DNA of 64,000 bases from Diplonema papillatum (taxonomy: Eukaryota > Euglenozoa > Diplonemea > Diplonemida > Diplonemidae), in NCBI GenBank assembly GCA_030068145.1, contig JAPJBO010000775.1, forward strand, positions 44,287 to 108,286. The letters run 5' to 3'. The position numbers and the translations under genes were made by a program. The notes under the pieces are model-generated. The model was given only the letters and a program-made list of their open reading frames with translations. It had not been told where the DNA came from and did not search any database. Shown piece by piece: positions 13,101 to 25,400 of the stretch (its first letter is position 1; each line of letters starts with the position of its first letter).

Positions 13101-16100
13101 ACAGCTTACCTCCGTCACCAACGTCGACATCAAGTTTGTTTCACCGCGTCCTGAATCGGTATGCGACCTATGTTCGTTTAGTCCTGCAGGGGTTCCCCTC
13201 TGCCTACGCGCTCGTGTACCAGGCCGTTCGCTCAGGGAGGGGCGACAAGAGATTGTCAGTGCTCATATCGCGGCTCATCCCAACCGAGTTAGCATCCAGC
13301 GCATCTCGTGACGCTCGGGCAGCGCCAAGAAGTAGAGGAGCAAAACAGAAGAACAATGGCAGTAAAACACACGGATGGGTCGGGGAAAAGGCTGCTGTGG
13401 CGTGTGGCTCTCCACACTCCGCGCTCGCCTTGTCTTTGCCAACCGGACACGGCATGGCCGACTATGCCTGCGCTGCGCCAAAGTAGGGCCAACCCGCAAT
13501 CGGATGATGAATCGAATGATGGGGTTTGTGCGGGCACACGAGAACTTAATCACACAAAGTCGCTCAGAGACGTCGGAGCTCCCCGGGGGTTCGAGCCAAA
13601 CTCCACTCTGAAACGAAACAGTCGAGAATCCCTCCCAACCTCAATGGTCAACCGGAGACTCTAACACACCGGGCTTTTAGACCTCAAGTAACGCTAAACG
13701 AATACCTCACAGGCTGGACCGGCGTCGCCTCCTGGTCTTATCGTGGAGTAGCTGGCCGGGGCGTAGCCGCGGCCACTTCGAAAGCCTCGGCCGCGCTTGC
13801 GCTGACGCAACAACCGGGCGTGCCCGCGGGGGAAGGAAGGATCGTTGTGGCAACAAGCGAAGGGCGGGCATGGTTCCGCGTCTTGTGCTCGAAGAGAAGA
13901 TGGGGGGGTGGTTGGGGGGGGGAGGTGGGGGACAGAACGTTCTGTGCCGGATGTAGTCGTCGCATGTGTCTTCCCCCACTCTTGCCTCTATCGAAGTGAA
14001 GCACCAGGCGGCTGCCTCCGGATGTCCTTTCCGCCTTACGCGGTTCGGCGTTTGCCGCCTGTGCGCCTATACCAGATCAGGTCCCGATATGAGAGAAGTG
14101 GGGGCCCAAGACTAAATTCAAAGCGAATTTCTTCTTGGTGTCGGTCGCAACACTTACAAACTTGGCTAGCCGTAGTTAAAGTGTGCAACTATACCTACCT
14201 CCCTCATACTACCCGCCTCACAGGTCAACCGGAGACCCTAAAACGCCGAACCTCTAAACCACAATAAACGCTAGAAGTGTTTCGGACACGCATTGCAAGC
14301 CCTGGTTCCAATTACACAACCGCGTGGGGTTAGTTTAAAGTATCGGGAGGGACTTTACAGCACCCCCCTCATTTAACCTCCCACGGGGTTCCGCTACATT
14401 CTCAACAAGGGGGGGGGAAGCAGCAAAATACAAATGGCATACAAATAAAGAATCAGTCCAGTTTCTCAACAGATCCCTTCCGTTCAGTAACCAGAATCCA
14501 AGGGGTAAGTTGTAGGAAGTTCTTGTACAACTTGCCCCTTTGGCTTCTAGAGTAGTCGTCAGCCCGCCAGGTGAGGGGGAACTATTTATCCAAACCAGCA
14601 TCATTTCGAAAGTGCACGTTTTAGGCTACTTCCCCGCAGTGGGAAAGAAGGGAGGAGGCGAGGGACGACATCGGCGCCAGGCCTTCACGATACCTGCGTC
14701 CCAGGACACTTTGCTGCTTTCATCGGGGAAGAGAGCTGCAATTGGTTAACCCGAACTGGGACCTGACTGCTGCTGTTTCTGCAGTTCTGTAGCCTTTCCG
14801 GCAGTTCTTGCGTTCCTGTCCGATGCTAGGACAGGACTCATCTCTAATACTCAAGAGGGTCTTCCGTAGATTGATCCCACGAACCTGTATCCATACACGA
14901 GGGATCGCTTCCAAAGGAGGTGTGCACGCATCGGGGACTCGAAGCTACCTAGCCTTCCCCCACCTCTGCCTTGGTGCACAGAGAATTTCCCACAGCCAAC
15001 ACCCATCCTTTATCGCAACAGCAAGTGCCAACTGCCGCCCACCCCGAGGTACCTAGTGGCACCCCCAAAGCAAAGCACCCCCAAGGGTCGGGAAAAAGTA
15101 GCAGTGGCCCGGGGTCTTGCATTTTTCTTCTTCTGCTGGCACAGCTGCGTGCAAAACGAAGCGAATCTCCAGGAATTTTTCTCATTCGAGCTGATTCACG
15201 TACCCGTCCTGGAAACGACCTGAGCTCGATTACGCGGCGATTACACTCGGCGATGCAGATTATTACTGCCACAGGTTCGTTGCATTCTAAACGAATTCTA
15301 CAACGCTCGAGCGTTCGGTCAGGCAGGGAAGTGAATCGGCTCGTGCCCTCCTAAAAAAAAGAAGAGCAAACGACGATTCTGTCAGTTGTCACACACCAAC
15401 TGCCCGCACTCCGGTCTAGACCCCATTTGTTGTTGAGGAACACCCAGCGACCTTGGAGTTTGCGAACTTCAACCAGGGTTTATTCTAGGGGGTCCAACGG
15501 GGTCCGGCGGACTCCTCAAGAAAATATTGAGAGTCAACTAAGGGGTCCAACAACTTTGCAGATTGTAGCTCAAGAAAATATTGAGAGTCAACTAAGGGGT
15601 CCAACAACTCTACAAATTGTAGCTCTCAGAAAGCTTGTGTCCATGTGTGTACGGGAACTCCACCTGACACTGTCATGCAATTGCACTTGAAAGAGGAAGA
15701 GCTGGACTTTGCTTAAACCGCAGGAATGTATGGTAGTAAGAAACAGCCAAGTAAGTGAGTTTGACCAACGATGCATCCAGAATCCTAGAATAATCAAGCG
15801 AACTTCAACTCTAATACACTCTGTCCCTGTGACCTACAAAAGAAGTCCTTGCAACACAAAGTTCCCTGCCCCCACGACAAATCGGGCCAGGAAAATCCTT
15901 GAGTAACGCTAGAAAATCCTTGAATACCTCGTGGCAAAAAGAAACAACCGGCAGAAAGCGGGTTTTGCCGCGCATACAAGGAAATGCACAGAGTGCCACC
16001 CAGCACCGGGTGGCGCACAGGGGGAAATGCCTGCCGACCGTGTGAGTGTAGACCTCCCCCTGGGTTGCCCACTCTTCCCTTCGGCCCGAGGGGTGCTGGG

Positions 16101-17132
16101 GGACTCTCTCTGCGTTTTTTGCTGGCGAAACGAGCGTAAAACCGAAGGCTTTACGGCCTATCGAAGACTCCAATATTTAAAAAAAAACGCTAAAAAAAAA
16201 AAAAAAAAAAAAAAAAAACGCTATTAACTCGGTCCCCCCCGTATCTCTTGTGGTGCATAGAATAGGTGCTGTATCGCGGTATCACTATCCATCAAGAGAG
16301 GGATGACCCGCTTCAAAATCTAAAGTATCGGCCTTCTACACCTCGAAAGCCACTGGGAAAAGTAAGAGACACACCGGAAGATGTTTTATCAAACAGAAGG
16401 GAGAAAAGCGCAGGGGCAGCAGGACACGTTGTCCAGGTGGGTAGCGTCGCCTCCCCTTGCGTCAGCTGATTCTACTGGTTCGGCACCCGTGATTGAAGCC
16501 CGCGCCCACACGTTCGAAGTAAGTTTGCCCGCTCGTGTGAGTGGAACATTCTTCATGCGGACTCGCATCGCATCGTGTCTGTTCAAGACCAGTTTGACTA
16601 AGCTGCCCACCTCTCCTTTCCCTAAGCCAGGAACGTATGTCCCTAGTTAAACGGGGCAGATAACCAATCCAGTCATTGCTTGTACGTTGCCCCGCTGTGT
16701 TGGATACTGTTTTTCATTGTACATTTGCACCATGGTTTGGTGGAGTTGATCCCGTTTCCAAACGGGATCGTGACCCTGCAATACGTCGCGTGTTGTCGCA
16801 GGGAGTGCCTTCCGGCATTGGCAGCTTACTGCTTTCCCGACACATGCGCTACTTCCTATTAAGGGGACTGCGCGCGACTTTTTAGCACACGAAGAGGCTG
16901 GTTAATTGCAGGTCTGTTGCCCCTAAGTCGCTGGGCGACAGGTGATTCGTGCGACTTCCCCGTGCGAACGAGTCTCGGTCAGGACTCAAGCTACAAACCG
17001 CAGGTGGTGTCTGCGGGTTATGATGGGTGCTTGCACCAGGAGTTTGCACCGCCACGCCGGCGGCGCCTCCTTGTTGCGAAGGGACCGAAACCGTCTGCAT
17101 CGCACGACGCAACCCGAAGTTTTCTTGACTGA
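7119..17132 (+). CDS. pectin acetylesterase/Notum-like domain fused to CD36/LIMP-2 scavenger-receptor domain
   Basis: Likely surface or endomembrane receptor of 1295 residues. Proposed exons: 7119-10640, 13105-13158, 15145-15274, 16466-16518 and 17004-17132. All introns are GT-AG, phases match and the CDS totals 3888 nt. Residues 1-22 are a signal peptide. Residues about 30-410 align with pectin acetylesterases (VWIPQC, LLTGIGTGGFGA, YDSLQLQ, TSCYGH, GNWYHNRT). Asp296 and His352 of the triad remain, but the nucleophile serine position is Gly180 and the usual GGGWC oxyanion motif is altered, so it is probably not an esterase. Two membrane helices (about 450-471 and 477-503) lead into a full CD36 ectodomain (for example AWNITNIESVM, RLEAVGPFVYQ, EKSVGPEDT), closed by a helix at about 1098-1120. 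Topology is consistent: both ectodomains outside, acidic tail inside. The first exon is near certain; the four small tail exons are inferred from splice signals and phase. Confidence 0.85.
11190..11660 (-). repeat. dispersed repeat family R7, two partial copies in tandem
   Basis: Two stretches share a GCGCCGCAGGCGCG palindrome-like block followed by AAATTTTT, and a GTCACTACTGYCCACCACAG block. The reverse complement recurs at 26200-26530, where about 330 bp match. One block is echoed near 29680. It may be a non-autonomous DNA element; no ORF was seen. Confidence 0.65.
12003..12296 (+). repeat. dispersed repeat family R5, copy 2
   Basis: Closely matches 5247-5545, from the GGGAAAGCCTGCTACACGGG block to the CTT-rich 3' end. 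It lies in the first intron of the PAE-CD36 gene, in gene orientation. Confidence 0.75.
12640..12905 (+). repeat. dispersed repeat family R6, copy 1
   Basis: Carries the family blocks GAGCTACGAACAGCCGCCTG, CACTCAGGTTCCGCG, TGATGATGGTCCG and TTAAAGGACCGAAA. Other copies are at 23966-24255, 24536-24660, 31975-32095, 40990-41100, 47940-48125 and 54604-54850. This is the most frequent family noticed in the window. Confidence 0.75.
14116..14275 (+). repeat. dispersed repeat family R4, copy 1
   Basis: About 160 bp starting TTTCTTCTTGGTGTCGGTCG and ending CTAAACCACAATAAACGCTA. Nearly the same sequence occurs at 53931-54092. Its 3' part (GTCAACCGGAGACCCTAAAA) belongs to a broader family with tails at 1519-1575, 13640-13705, 20426-20480, 32685-32760, 56332-56617 and 58180-58335. 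Confidence 0.75.
15517..15624 (+). repeat. tandem duplication of a 54-bp unit
   Basis: The unit starts CAAGAAAATATTGAGAGTC and is present twice in a row, with four differences at the end of the second copy. It lies in the third intron of the PAE-CD36 gene. Confidence 0.85.
16748..16769. other. perfect 10-bp inverted repeat with 2-nt loop
   Basis: GATCCCGTTT is followed after CC by its exact reverse complement. It lies in the last intron of the PAE-CD36 gene, inside a stretch (16790-16930 adjoining) partly repeated at 37290-37390. Confidence 0.5.
16790..16930 (+). repeat. dispersed repeat shared with 37290-37390
   Basis: Shared blocks are GGCAGCTTAC, TTAAGGGGACTGCGCGCGAC and CAGGTCTGT. The second copy lies downstream of the TruD-like gene. 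Confidence 0.6.
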
Positions 17133-17357
17133 TGCCGGATGGAGAAGCTGAACAATACCCCTGCTCTACCTCCCCCCCCCACCCCCCCGAAGGATCGCGC
17201 CCCGCCCATCCTTCGAGAGGTGTCACAAGATCAACATCGAATCTGACCGGTGAAAGTGACAGTGGGCGAAACTTCGCTTGCGACGTTTCCCACAAAAAGC
17301 CTTGCAGCGCACTGACGCCCTCGGGGAAAACATTTTTTTCGGGCCAACTTTTCCCCT

Positions 17358-17407
17358 GAGGGCTGTTTTCGCCCTCGGGCTGACGCCCTCGGGCGAAAAC
17401 AGCCCTC
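17358..17407. other. 17-bp perfect inverted repeat
   Basis: Left arm 17358-17374 and right arm 17391-17407 are exact reverse complements around a 16-nt loop. It lies about 45 bp before the left end of the transposon at 17452. Confidence 0.7.
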
Positions 17408-17451
17408 GGGGGAAACACGCACTTTTTCTTCCCGGTAAAAAAAAGTAGTTA

Positions 17452-19252
17452 CCGTATGCGGGTTTAACATGAAACGTGTTCAGTACGAAACGGTTTTAAT
17501 ACGATACGTGTTAATTAAGAAACACCCCGGCTCCGAAGCTATGAAACCTTTCCACGTTTCGTATTAAAAACTGCACTTCCATGGGGGTTTGAGGGGGTTG
17601 TACGAGAGAAATTTACGGCTTGGCATTTAAAAATGATTCCCCGCAGTTGATCTACGGCTGGAAAATCAGCCGGTCCTTTGTCGCATACAACTAATCAAGG
17701 AACTACTTGTTCACAATCGCATCGCGACAGTCTGCATTCACGCTGGCTGGGAAGGAAGGTTGCAGCCGTTGAATTGTGAACGGTGTTCTGACAGAGCACA
17801 ACGTGCTCAAGGTGATTAAACAAGTACGAAGAACCTGATGAAGAGCAAGAACGACAAGCATCATAGGAAGGCCAACAAAGATGTAGACGGTGTCAACGAC
17901 GCTGCTAAGGACAGCCAACGATTTCAAAGTCACAAAGACTCGTGCGACAACTGTGGAACCGGTTTGTCGAATTTGCGAAGATCCCTGACAGTGTCCTCTG
18001 AAATGAAAGAAGAACATCATCTTGCAATATTACTTGCGCTCGTTCTCAATGAAGTAGTGCTGCGTCTAATAGGAGTGAAAGTGCGCTTGTATCGAACGTC
18101 CGCTTTCTCTGCAGCTGAACAGCTGAAGCTCAGCACCGTGTCCGTGTCCGCTGAGGAACACGTCTGTTATAAGGAGAGATCCTGAAGATGATGGCGACCT
18201 CCGCGCAAAATCTCCGCGTAAAGGCACCTGAAGTGGTTGCGAAACCCGAGAATCGTGATGACCGGGTTATGCAGGTTTTCTGGAACACAGAAAGTTTTTG
18301 ATCTGGCAGGGCAGCGGATGATGACGCCGACGAAATATTTTGTTGAACAACCCTCAGCCACTGGTTGCGGGGACAACGATCTCGCCTCACTCTTTCAACT
18401 TCAACGAATCTCGTACTGAGTGAATGCGCAGTTTGCATCCACGATTCTGATTCGCTAGTGTTGACAAAGAGCTTGAAGAGCAAGTGTAAATGGAGTGCGG
18501 TTCACGCTCGTCTTGGGGCTGACGGCGAGCACGAGAGAAGCTGGACAGCAATCACCTGCAGAAACTGTACTCCTTGGGCCCGGGTTTGCAGGTTTTCGGG
18601 AAGTGCAACACCGCCTGCGCGTCCTTTCATACGACCAGCTTACCGTGTCATCATTGTCCGCTTAGTGAACATTTGCAACACTAACGTGTCCGGAACTCGT
18701 GCTCGGCACTGGATGCTTGTCACCACCGACCGGTCTCTCCGAAGATGCGTTGTATCTTGCTCGCTTTCTGACTTTTGCGGAAGCAAGATAGTCGGCCACC
18801 TTGCATCGGTCTTTCCTACCGACACGGACCTGGTTCATCGAAACGGACGCTGGAGGATGTCAACAAGCCGATTGAGCTGCGGTTGCCGTTCCCTGTTTGC
18901 AGCGCTGCAAGCTCACAGACTGCATCCAGAGCCGTTGGTGACCGTCGCCTTCATTCACATGTGCCAGAAGGTTCTGTGATTGCTGTCATCATGATGTCTT
19001 GTCGCTAATACTCATGGCCGCGTTAGTTGTTGCTCAAAGGTACAAACCTGGGCCACTTGGGACCAAACTGGTGTAATACGGTGGCCAAGGTTCGGTATCG
19101 AAAATGGGGGGTCATGGGGGTTCAACAGGTCAAATTTCGCTAAGTGCGCCAGACCCCACGTTTTTAGTACGAAACGTGTTAATGAAGAAACGAAATCGTC
19201 AAAAAAGTAGCTAATAATCATTTACACGTTTTCGTATTAAACCCGCATACGG
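17452..19252. mobile_element. DNA transposon with terminal inverted repeats and TA target duplications, probably non-autonomous
   Basis: The left end CCGTATGCGGGTTTAA and the right end, its exact reverse complement, bound 1801 bp. Each end is flanked by TA (17450-17451 and 19253-19254). The inverted match continues imperfectly through ACGAAACGTG-type blocks for about 28 bp. TA duplication fits the Tc1/mariner/pogo superfamily. Inside, ORFs of about 115 codons exist on both strands (for example 17838-18185), but none shows a DDE or HTH signature I recognise, so this is most likely a deletion derivative or a MITE-like relative. Confidence 0.7.
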
Positions 19253-19406
19253 TAGTACATTTCTAAAACAAGCGCACGTTCCCTCTGCTTCCACTTGCCG
19301 TTGCCGCAGCGTGCTCATACGGAAGCGAGACGTGACACAACCAATCCTTCTGCAAACACCAGCAATCAATAATCACTCAAACACCAACGACAATTTTGGG
19401 GACCGC

Positions 19407-19416
19407 TATAAAATAA
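19407..19416 (+). promoter_or_regulatory. TATA box of the five-exon membrane-protein gene
   Basis: TATAAAATAA lies 71 bp upstream of the proposed ATG at 19478. No ATG lies between them. Position and sequence fit a core promoter. Confidence 0.5.
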
Positions 19417-19477
19417 TACAGGGCGCAGCGTCTGCAGCCCTAATTATCCAGCTAAATACTCGATCTTGACAAACGCA

Positions 19478-22400
19478 ATGGCAGACGGCGGCGTCACAAA
19501 GTAAGCTACCTTTCCCATGTGGCTCATGCACCCAAACGATGCTCAAAAAACGACGTTGCAAAGGAGCCTGGCAGTGAGAAAGTGCATGCTAGTCCACGGG
19601 GCCCACGCCCTAGCAAAGTATTTCGTTGTTCCTGGTGCTGTGGATATCCCCCTTCGGACACACAAACCTGGCAAGTGCCAGAAAGGGCCTTATCTTAACC
19701 AAAAGGGCTCCTGGCAAGACGAAGATCGGATCATCCACGTTGAACTATCATGCAACGAAAGCACCGTAGATACTCTTATTGGACGCCCCCCGTCGCACTT
19801 GCAGTTCAAGCCAAAAAAAAAGTTGAAGGAAAGTTGATCGATCCCGAAAGAAACGGCCTTCTCCGAAAATATGATCGTGCGAAGTGAGTCGGTGTCCCGT
19901 GGAAACGCCCCCCTCTCATGTTACTGTTACCCACACGCAGCAGCCTCTCAGTCCAATACTCTCTCCCCCGGGAAGGCAAGCGCTGCCAACCTTTTCTCTT
20001 CCTTCAGCCGTACCGCTGTTCTTCATATTTTGCATTTTTTGGCCGCAAAATGCTCGTGCGCAGCCACACGCTGGACTCCAGCCCCAGGCGCCCTAAAGAT
20101 ATCCAAGGGCAAACACAGTTGGAAGTCGATCAACCGGCACACACGAAGCGCCCGTTATTCGTTGTGCTTTGAGGAACGAGCCCGACTGTCGTTGTGTACA
20201 CGTGGTTGTGCCCTGAGTGCCTACAGGACTAAGCCCGGCTTGGGGCGACGTGCTGGTGATGCAGTCCTCCTGTATATGGTATGCGCCCTGCGTGTGTCCT
20301 CGGGTTGTTACGTCGTGCTGCCACGCGTTGGAGAGGTTACCACGTCCACCTGTACCCACGGAGTCCAACAAATATAGAACCCGTAACCACATAGCCCCTT
20401 GCTCCAAGAGAACCCATTCATGAACGGTCACACGGAGACCCTAAAACCCCGGAATTTCAAGCGAACTTTACCTCTCAATAACGTGATACTACGTACTACA
20501 GCATGATACTGGATAAAAGGCACGTAAATTAAGTCTTGGAAGATTAAAAATATTAATATTATATGTCCGGTTGGTCGGAGTTGCGTTAATATTAGCCGAC
20601 TAGCGACTAGCATATTGTGGTACAGAAAATCTCCCAAAAACGCAACCGCTCACGCTCTTTCGTCGCTTGCGATGGAAATGTGGCAAACATGCGAAGGTCA
20701 TTGACCATTGGGTCGGTTCTATGCATTCTCTTCCGCAGCGGCATTGCGATCGATGCCAACCGCAGCGCGAAAACGCACGACAAGGAGGAGAATATAGTGT
20801 TCGAATATCATTTGTTGCCGAAATGAGCGTGCGCGAGTTACCCCGCTTTTCTCGGATTAGCGCCGTACTTCGTGGGGACAGAGAGCGACCCGCACCCGGA
20901 CAACTGGTCCCACCCGCTATTGTTCCCGTTCCCGCGTAGCTTTTTCACACCCTCTTTCACACCATTACTCTGGCTGGGGTACGCCGTGAAAACAGGATGA
21001 GACTTCAGTTTCCTCTTCCCTCAAACCGGCCTTGTGCACAGAAAATGACAGGCGCAAGCCAACTGTTGTGTTTGGGGTCACCGCGGCGCGGTAGGCAGTG
21101 TTGCGTCCCTGGGTCTTGAACCTGAACGCATTTAGGTGAAGCAGGGGACGCACTGGAATCCGTCCAGAAAAATAGTCACCATTATGAATAACTGTAGATC
21201 TTCTTGATACTGTGCAGCTTCTTTCACACCGAAAGCACTAACCGCCAAAAAGGTCTCAGGTGATGCAGCCATGTGAAGCCTGCGTCACCTGAGCTTCCAC
21301 GGTAAAAAATAATTGGGCGTGCAGCGGCTTCACCAGCTTCGTGCCACACGACAGCATTGGGAGTACGGATGAAAAAGACCTGCCGGCGGAGCGCTGATAG
21401 CGGGCTGGACCGCCAGGTCGTTTGCCAGGGGCAAATGGGCTCGCCCCTTCGAAGCTGTTCTTGCCCATGTATCAACCAGCAAAACAAACGTGCCAGAGAC
21501 CGGTACTGTGGTCGGTCCGCACAACAAGCCAACATCCGGAGAAAGAACGAACCAACGCGTAAAAAGAAAAGAAGAGCATCAAACGACGGTTGATTGCCAG
21601 CAACACAAACCAGCTGAGCGAATATCGCCGGCAACACAATAATAAACGAAGTGTGCGGCGCGTCAGCGCGTCGAAATGAAAGAAGCCAGACCCACTCGTC
21701 CGTTCGGTCCCTCGGCATGCGTGAGGAGTGCGCCCTTCGAAGGCCCCGCCATACTGGTGTTCATACTGGTACTTATCCTGGCGATCGTACTGTGGGTCGC
21801 ACCTATACCTCAGCTGCCGAGGGCCCATACCAGCTGCCCAGGGCCTCGAGATGGACATCCATGGCATGGTGATATCTTAGCCTCTCAGGTGGTAGTAGAA
21901 TACCTTGCTAACCCCAAGTAGGGGGTAGCAGACACAGCAGGCAGTGTGTGTACCCGTATGAGTACTCTTGTATGCGCACCAGTATGACTATTACGAGTGC
22001 CACTACGAACGGCAGTACGAATACTCGTGTATGTATACCAGTAGGACTCATATGATTCCAGTAGGAGCCCCTCGTCACAAGCATCTAATACGTACATTTC
22101 GCAGTATGCACAATAAGAAGCACCGGTTCGTGTTCCAACGCACGCCGGACTTGCACATACACGAAGAATAGACCAGTCTAAAACTGAACGAAAACGAAGT
22201 TGCAACCAGACGTCTGGACGAAAAAAGAGAAACGAACATTTGAAGAACCGTACGTCTTTTTTGGGCACGAAACACCTGTTCGTCTTGCCGGATCGTCTCG
22301 CGCCTCGACATTGAACCGCGGGGCTTTGACCACTCATCACGGCTTCTGACGCAGTTAAAAACAGCTGGCCGTTCAAAGAAAGCCCAGCCGAGCGCTGGCC

Positions 22401-25400
22401 AAAATCTTCTCGGCAACTGACCGACCAAGCTCTGACCAGTTCGCTGGATGCCCATTTACCCAAAGAACCATTCACGATGCACCGGGTTTCTCCTCTTTTT
22501 TTGTCTTCTGCTGTTTCCTGCCGTGTTGTGTATAAGGCTTCGTGGGGGGGCCTGGTAACCACCTCATCACAATAGGCGCAAACTTTCTCGACAGTGATTG
22601 AACAGTCGGGTGCCGGGGGCGGGTCCATGGAGGCGAGAAAAGTAAAGCAAGACCTGCCCCCGGCGCCTGCTGTCACCGGCTGCTTCGGCAGACGCACATA
22701 CTACTACTACTACCACTCTTCTGCTGTTTCCTGCTTTAGTTCTTCTCGGCTTTGCTATTACCGCTCATAAAGTTTAAGTTCTTCACCCATCTCTTTCTGT
22801 TTCCTTTCTTCTTGCCTTTTTTTTTTTTGGGCCTGGGTTTGAGCGCTGCCGTCCGTTAGCTCGTAACACACCGCAGTCCACCACGAGGTGCGAATTGCGA
22901 GCCTTTTAGTAACGATTCGGCGAACCGTCTGCGCACTTCGTTGTAATCGTCTTCTCGGCTGCGCGTTCCTCGCACCGTAGACATGGGTGTTAGGCGGGCA
23001 CAGCTACACCCACAGGGGGTGAGCACTCGTCCCACAGCAAAGGGAAGCCGGTTCGGCATTGGCCACGGGCTTTCGTGAAACCTTCCTTTGACCCACACCC
23101 CCCCCCCCTCTCCCCGACTCGCGCTCCGTTGAATTGCGGGAGTGTCGGTTTTGTGCGGTCCTTCGCACTTTTCCACTCCCGCATTCATTCTATATTTGCC
23201 TGCTGAAGCCCGGGGGTGCAGAAACTGGGCCGAGCCTCGTTGCGATGGGCAGACTCGGTCTGTGAAAGCTCTTGCGGCCTTGCACCGACTTGAAGTCGTG
23301 CGCTATCACTCGATTGACCCGTTTCCACACACCGCTGCCATTCTAGCGTCGGTTCTTATCTCGTCGTGGTCAATTGTCTCTCTACTTCACCTCGATCCCG
23401 CGGTTTCAAGGCCACGGTGTTGAATCGGGATTCTTCGGGCATGTATTATCAATGGAGTTACCATTATCCAACTGGGCCGAAAAGGCGCCTCGAAAAGGTG
23501 AGAGTACGTGTCGCAGCCAGATATCGGGTGGCGCTCGAATAGTCAATCACGATGGCTGCGAAGTGTAACGGGGGCATGCCCTTTCATATTTTTTTTGTAG
23601 CCACATGCAATGTGTGAGGAAACTGAACCGCCCAAGTAGGACCTTCTGATCATGATCATTTGCCAAATTTGCCACCTGAAACCACGTCCAGGATTTGGGC
23701 TCAGGGTAATGCGGTCGGCGAAAACTCTGGTTTCCCTGTCTACTTTCTCCTACTCTCGCGGTGTACGGTTTCTCCCCCCCTTCACTTGATGCTCGCATCG
23801 AACTGGCTTGGCAGGCATAGTGCTGCCCCACCTTTGCAGTATGTCTCCCCTTTGTTCTGTTCTCTTAAGACCCCGTAATTAGAGGGGCCCTACACCAGCA
23901 TAAGCCTTTTAGCTTTTTCCTCCCTCTTCTCCGCCCCCCCCCCCCCCCCCCCCCTGCCGCGGCGAGTGCCCTGAGTTTTTAACTGATTGCTCAGACACGG
24001 TTGTAGGGGCCTTCTCCCCGTGACGGATTCGCCTGTGCTCTAGTAGCACGGGTGGTCCTGGCTGTGACGAGCTACGAACAGCCGCCTGACAAACCAGACT
24101 CACACCGCAGTCCTGTCTGCAGACACTCAGGTTCCACGCTGATGATGGTCCGCCTTATGTGTCCGTGGCTTAAAGGACCGAAACACGGCGCAGACGGGAC
24201 CAGTGCGGTGTTGAGCACATACCCATTCCAAGCACGTTGTTGCAATCCCCCCCCCTGCCCCGATGTTGGCGCCTTTCGTGTTTCTTTTTTATGCCAATGC
24301 TGTCCTCCCCTCGTTCCCTCACCCTTACTTCCCGAGCCCTGCACTTCCTTTTTGGTTTGTCAGTGTTTTAAACCCGGCGATGCCCGCATCCCTTTTCCGT
24401 TCTGTCTATCGAAAGAGGAGCCCGCTTGAATCTAGTCGCAGAAGCCAGCTCCACCCCGAATTCTCCTGGTGTCGATTCGAGGTGGTCGTGTTCATCTGGC
24501 CATGCGTCTTGCTCCTATTCCCTCAGTAAACTGCGAAGAAGCAGCCGCCTGCCAAACCGGACTGATGCCGCTGCCCTGTCTGAAGGCACTCAGGTCCCGT
24601 GCCGATGATGGTCCGTAATGTGTCCGTGGGCACGCTGCAATGCTCCGAGCACGGTCTTGCACTCCCCCCAACCCGCCTCAACTGCCTACCGAAGGCCCAA
24701 CGCACTGGCCTCTTAAATCACGAACACAGTCTAGGAAAGGGAGCAAAGAAGGAAGCGGGCGGTTGCTTTCGTCCCAGCTGGCGTCGGCCGCGGGTGCCGA
24801 GCTAGGAAATGCTGCACACTCATCGCAACCCGCCGCCCAAGGAGCAGGAAGTATGTTCCTTTCATTGCTGCTTCTCAGTCTGAAAGTCGGACAGAAGAAG
24901 CGACAGCAGCCCCTCCCCATCAACCAGATTCACACACCGCTGTCCTGTAAGCTGACTCTCAGATTCCACGTCGGTCCCGCCTAAAGCGTCCGTGGATAAC
25001 CAATCCACGTACGTTCTTGCACGAGTTTGAGAGCCTTCCGGCTACCTATCTTGAAGAGGATGGGAAATCTTCTGAACTTGCGTCGTGATGAGGATGGATG
25101 ATTGCAATTATTCTCCTTGAGTGAGGAATGCCTAGTATCAGCAAGTGACCACGAGGGCGAATCCCGGTAACTCCAATTGACGACCTGCACATCCTGGCAT
25201 CAGGCAGATCCCGTCGTCCTTTTTGTGTTAACAATGCATTGTTGGTACTAAAAAAGATAGTAGTTGGCAGCGTACTACATGAAACTTACCAAAGCAGGTG
25301 AGTTCCGCTAGTGCGCACAAACGAAAGAAAGCGCCATACTAATTTTTTCGTAGTAACAATCAATTGTAAACACGAAAGAGAACGCTAGCAGCGTGTTTGG

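Larger units (their letters stand above)
10641..13104. other. first intron of the PAE-CD36 gene
   Basis: The donor GTATGT follows the glycine codon ending the long exon. Without splicing, the frame would stop at 10697 after a poly-T run. The intron holds family R7 repeats (11190-11660), an R5 copy (12003-12296), an R6 copy (12640-12905) and a C/A-rich stretch at 11690-11800. No independent gene is seen in it. Confidence 0.55.
17133..19477. other. spacer between the first two genes
   Basis: Holds a 17-bp perfect hairpin at 17358-17407 (arms GAGGGCTGTTTTCGCCC), a TIR transposon at 17452-19252, and the TATA box of the next gene at 19407-19416. Confidence 0.7.

Noticed and set aside
21885-22697. 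270-codon minus-strand ORF
   Set aside because: No recognisable domain, no splice-consistent partners and partly built of short repeats; chance opening is the simpler view.
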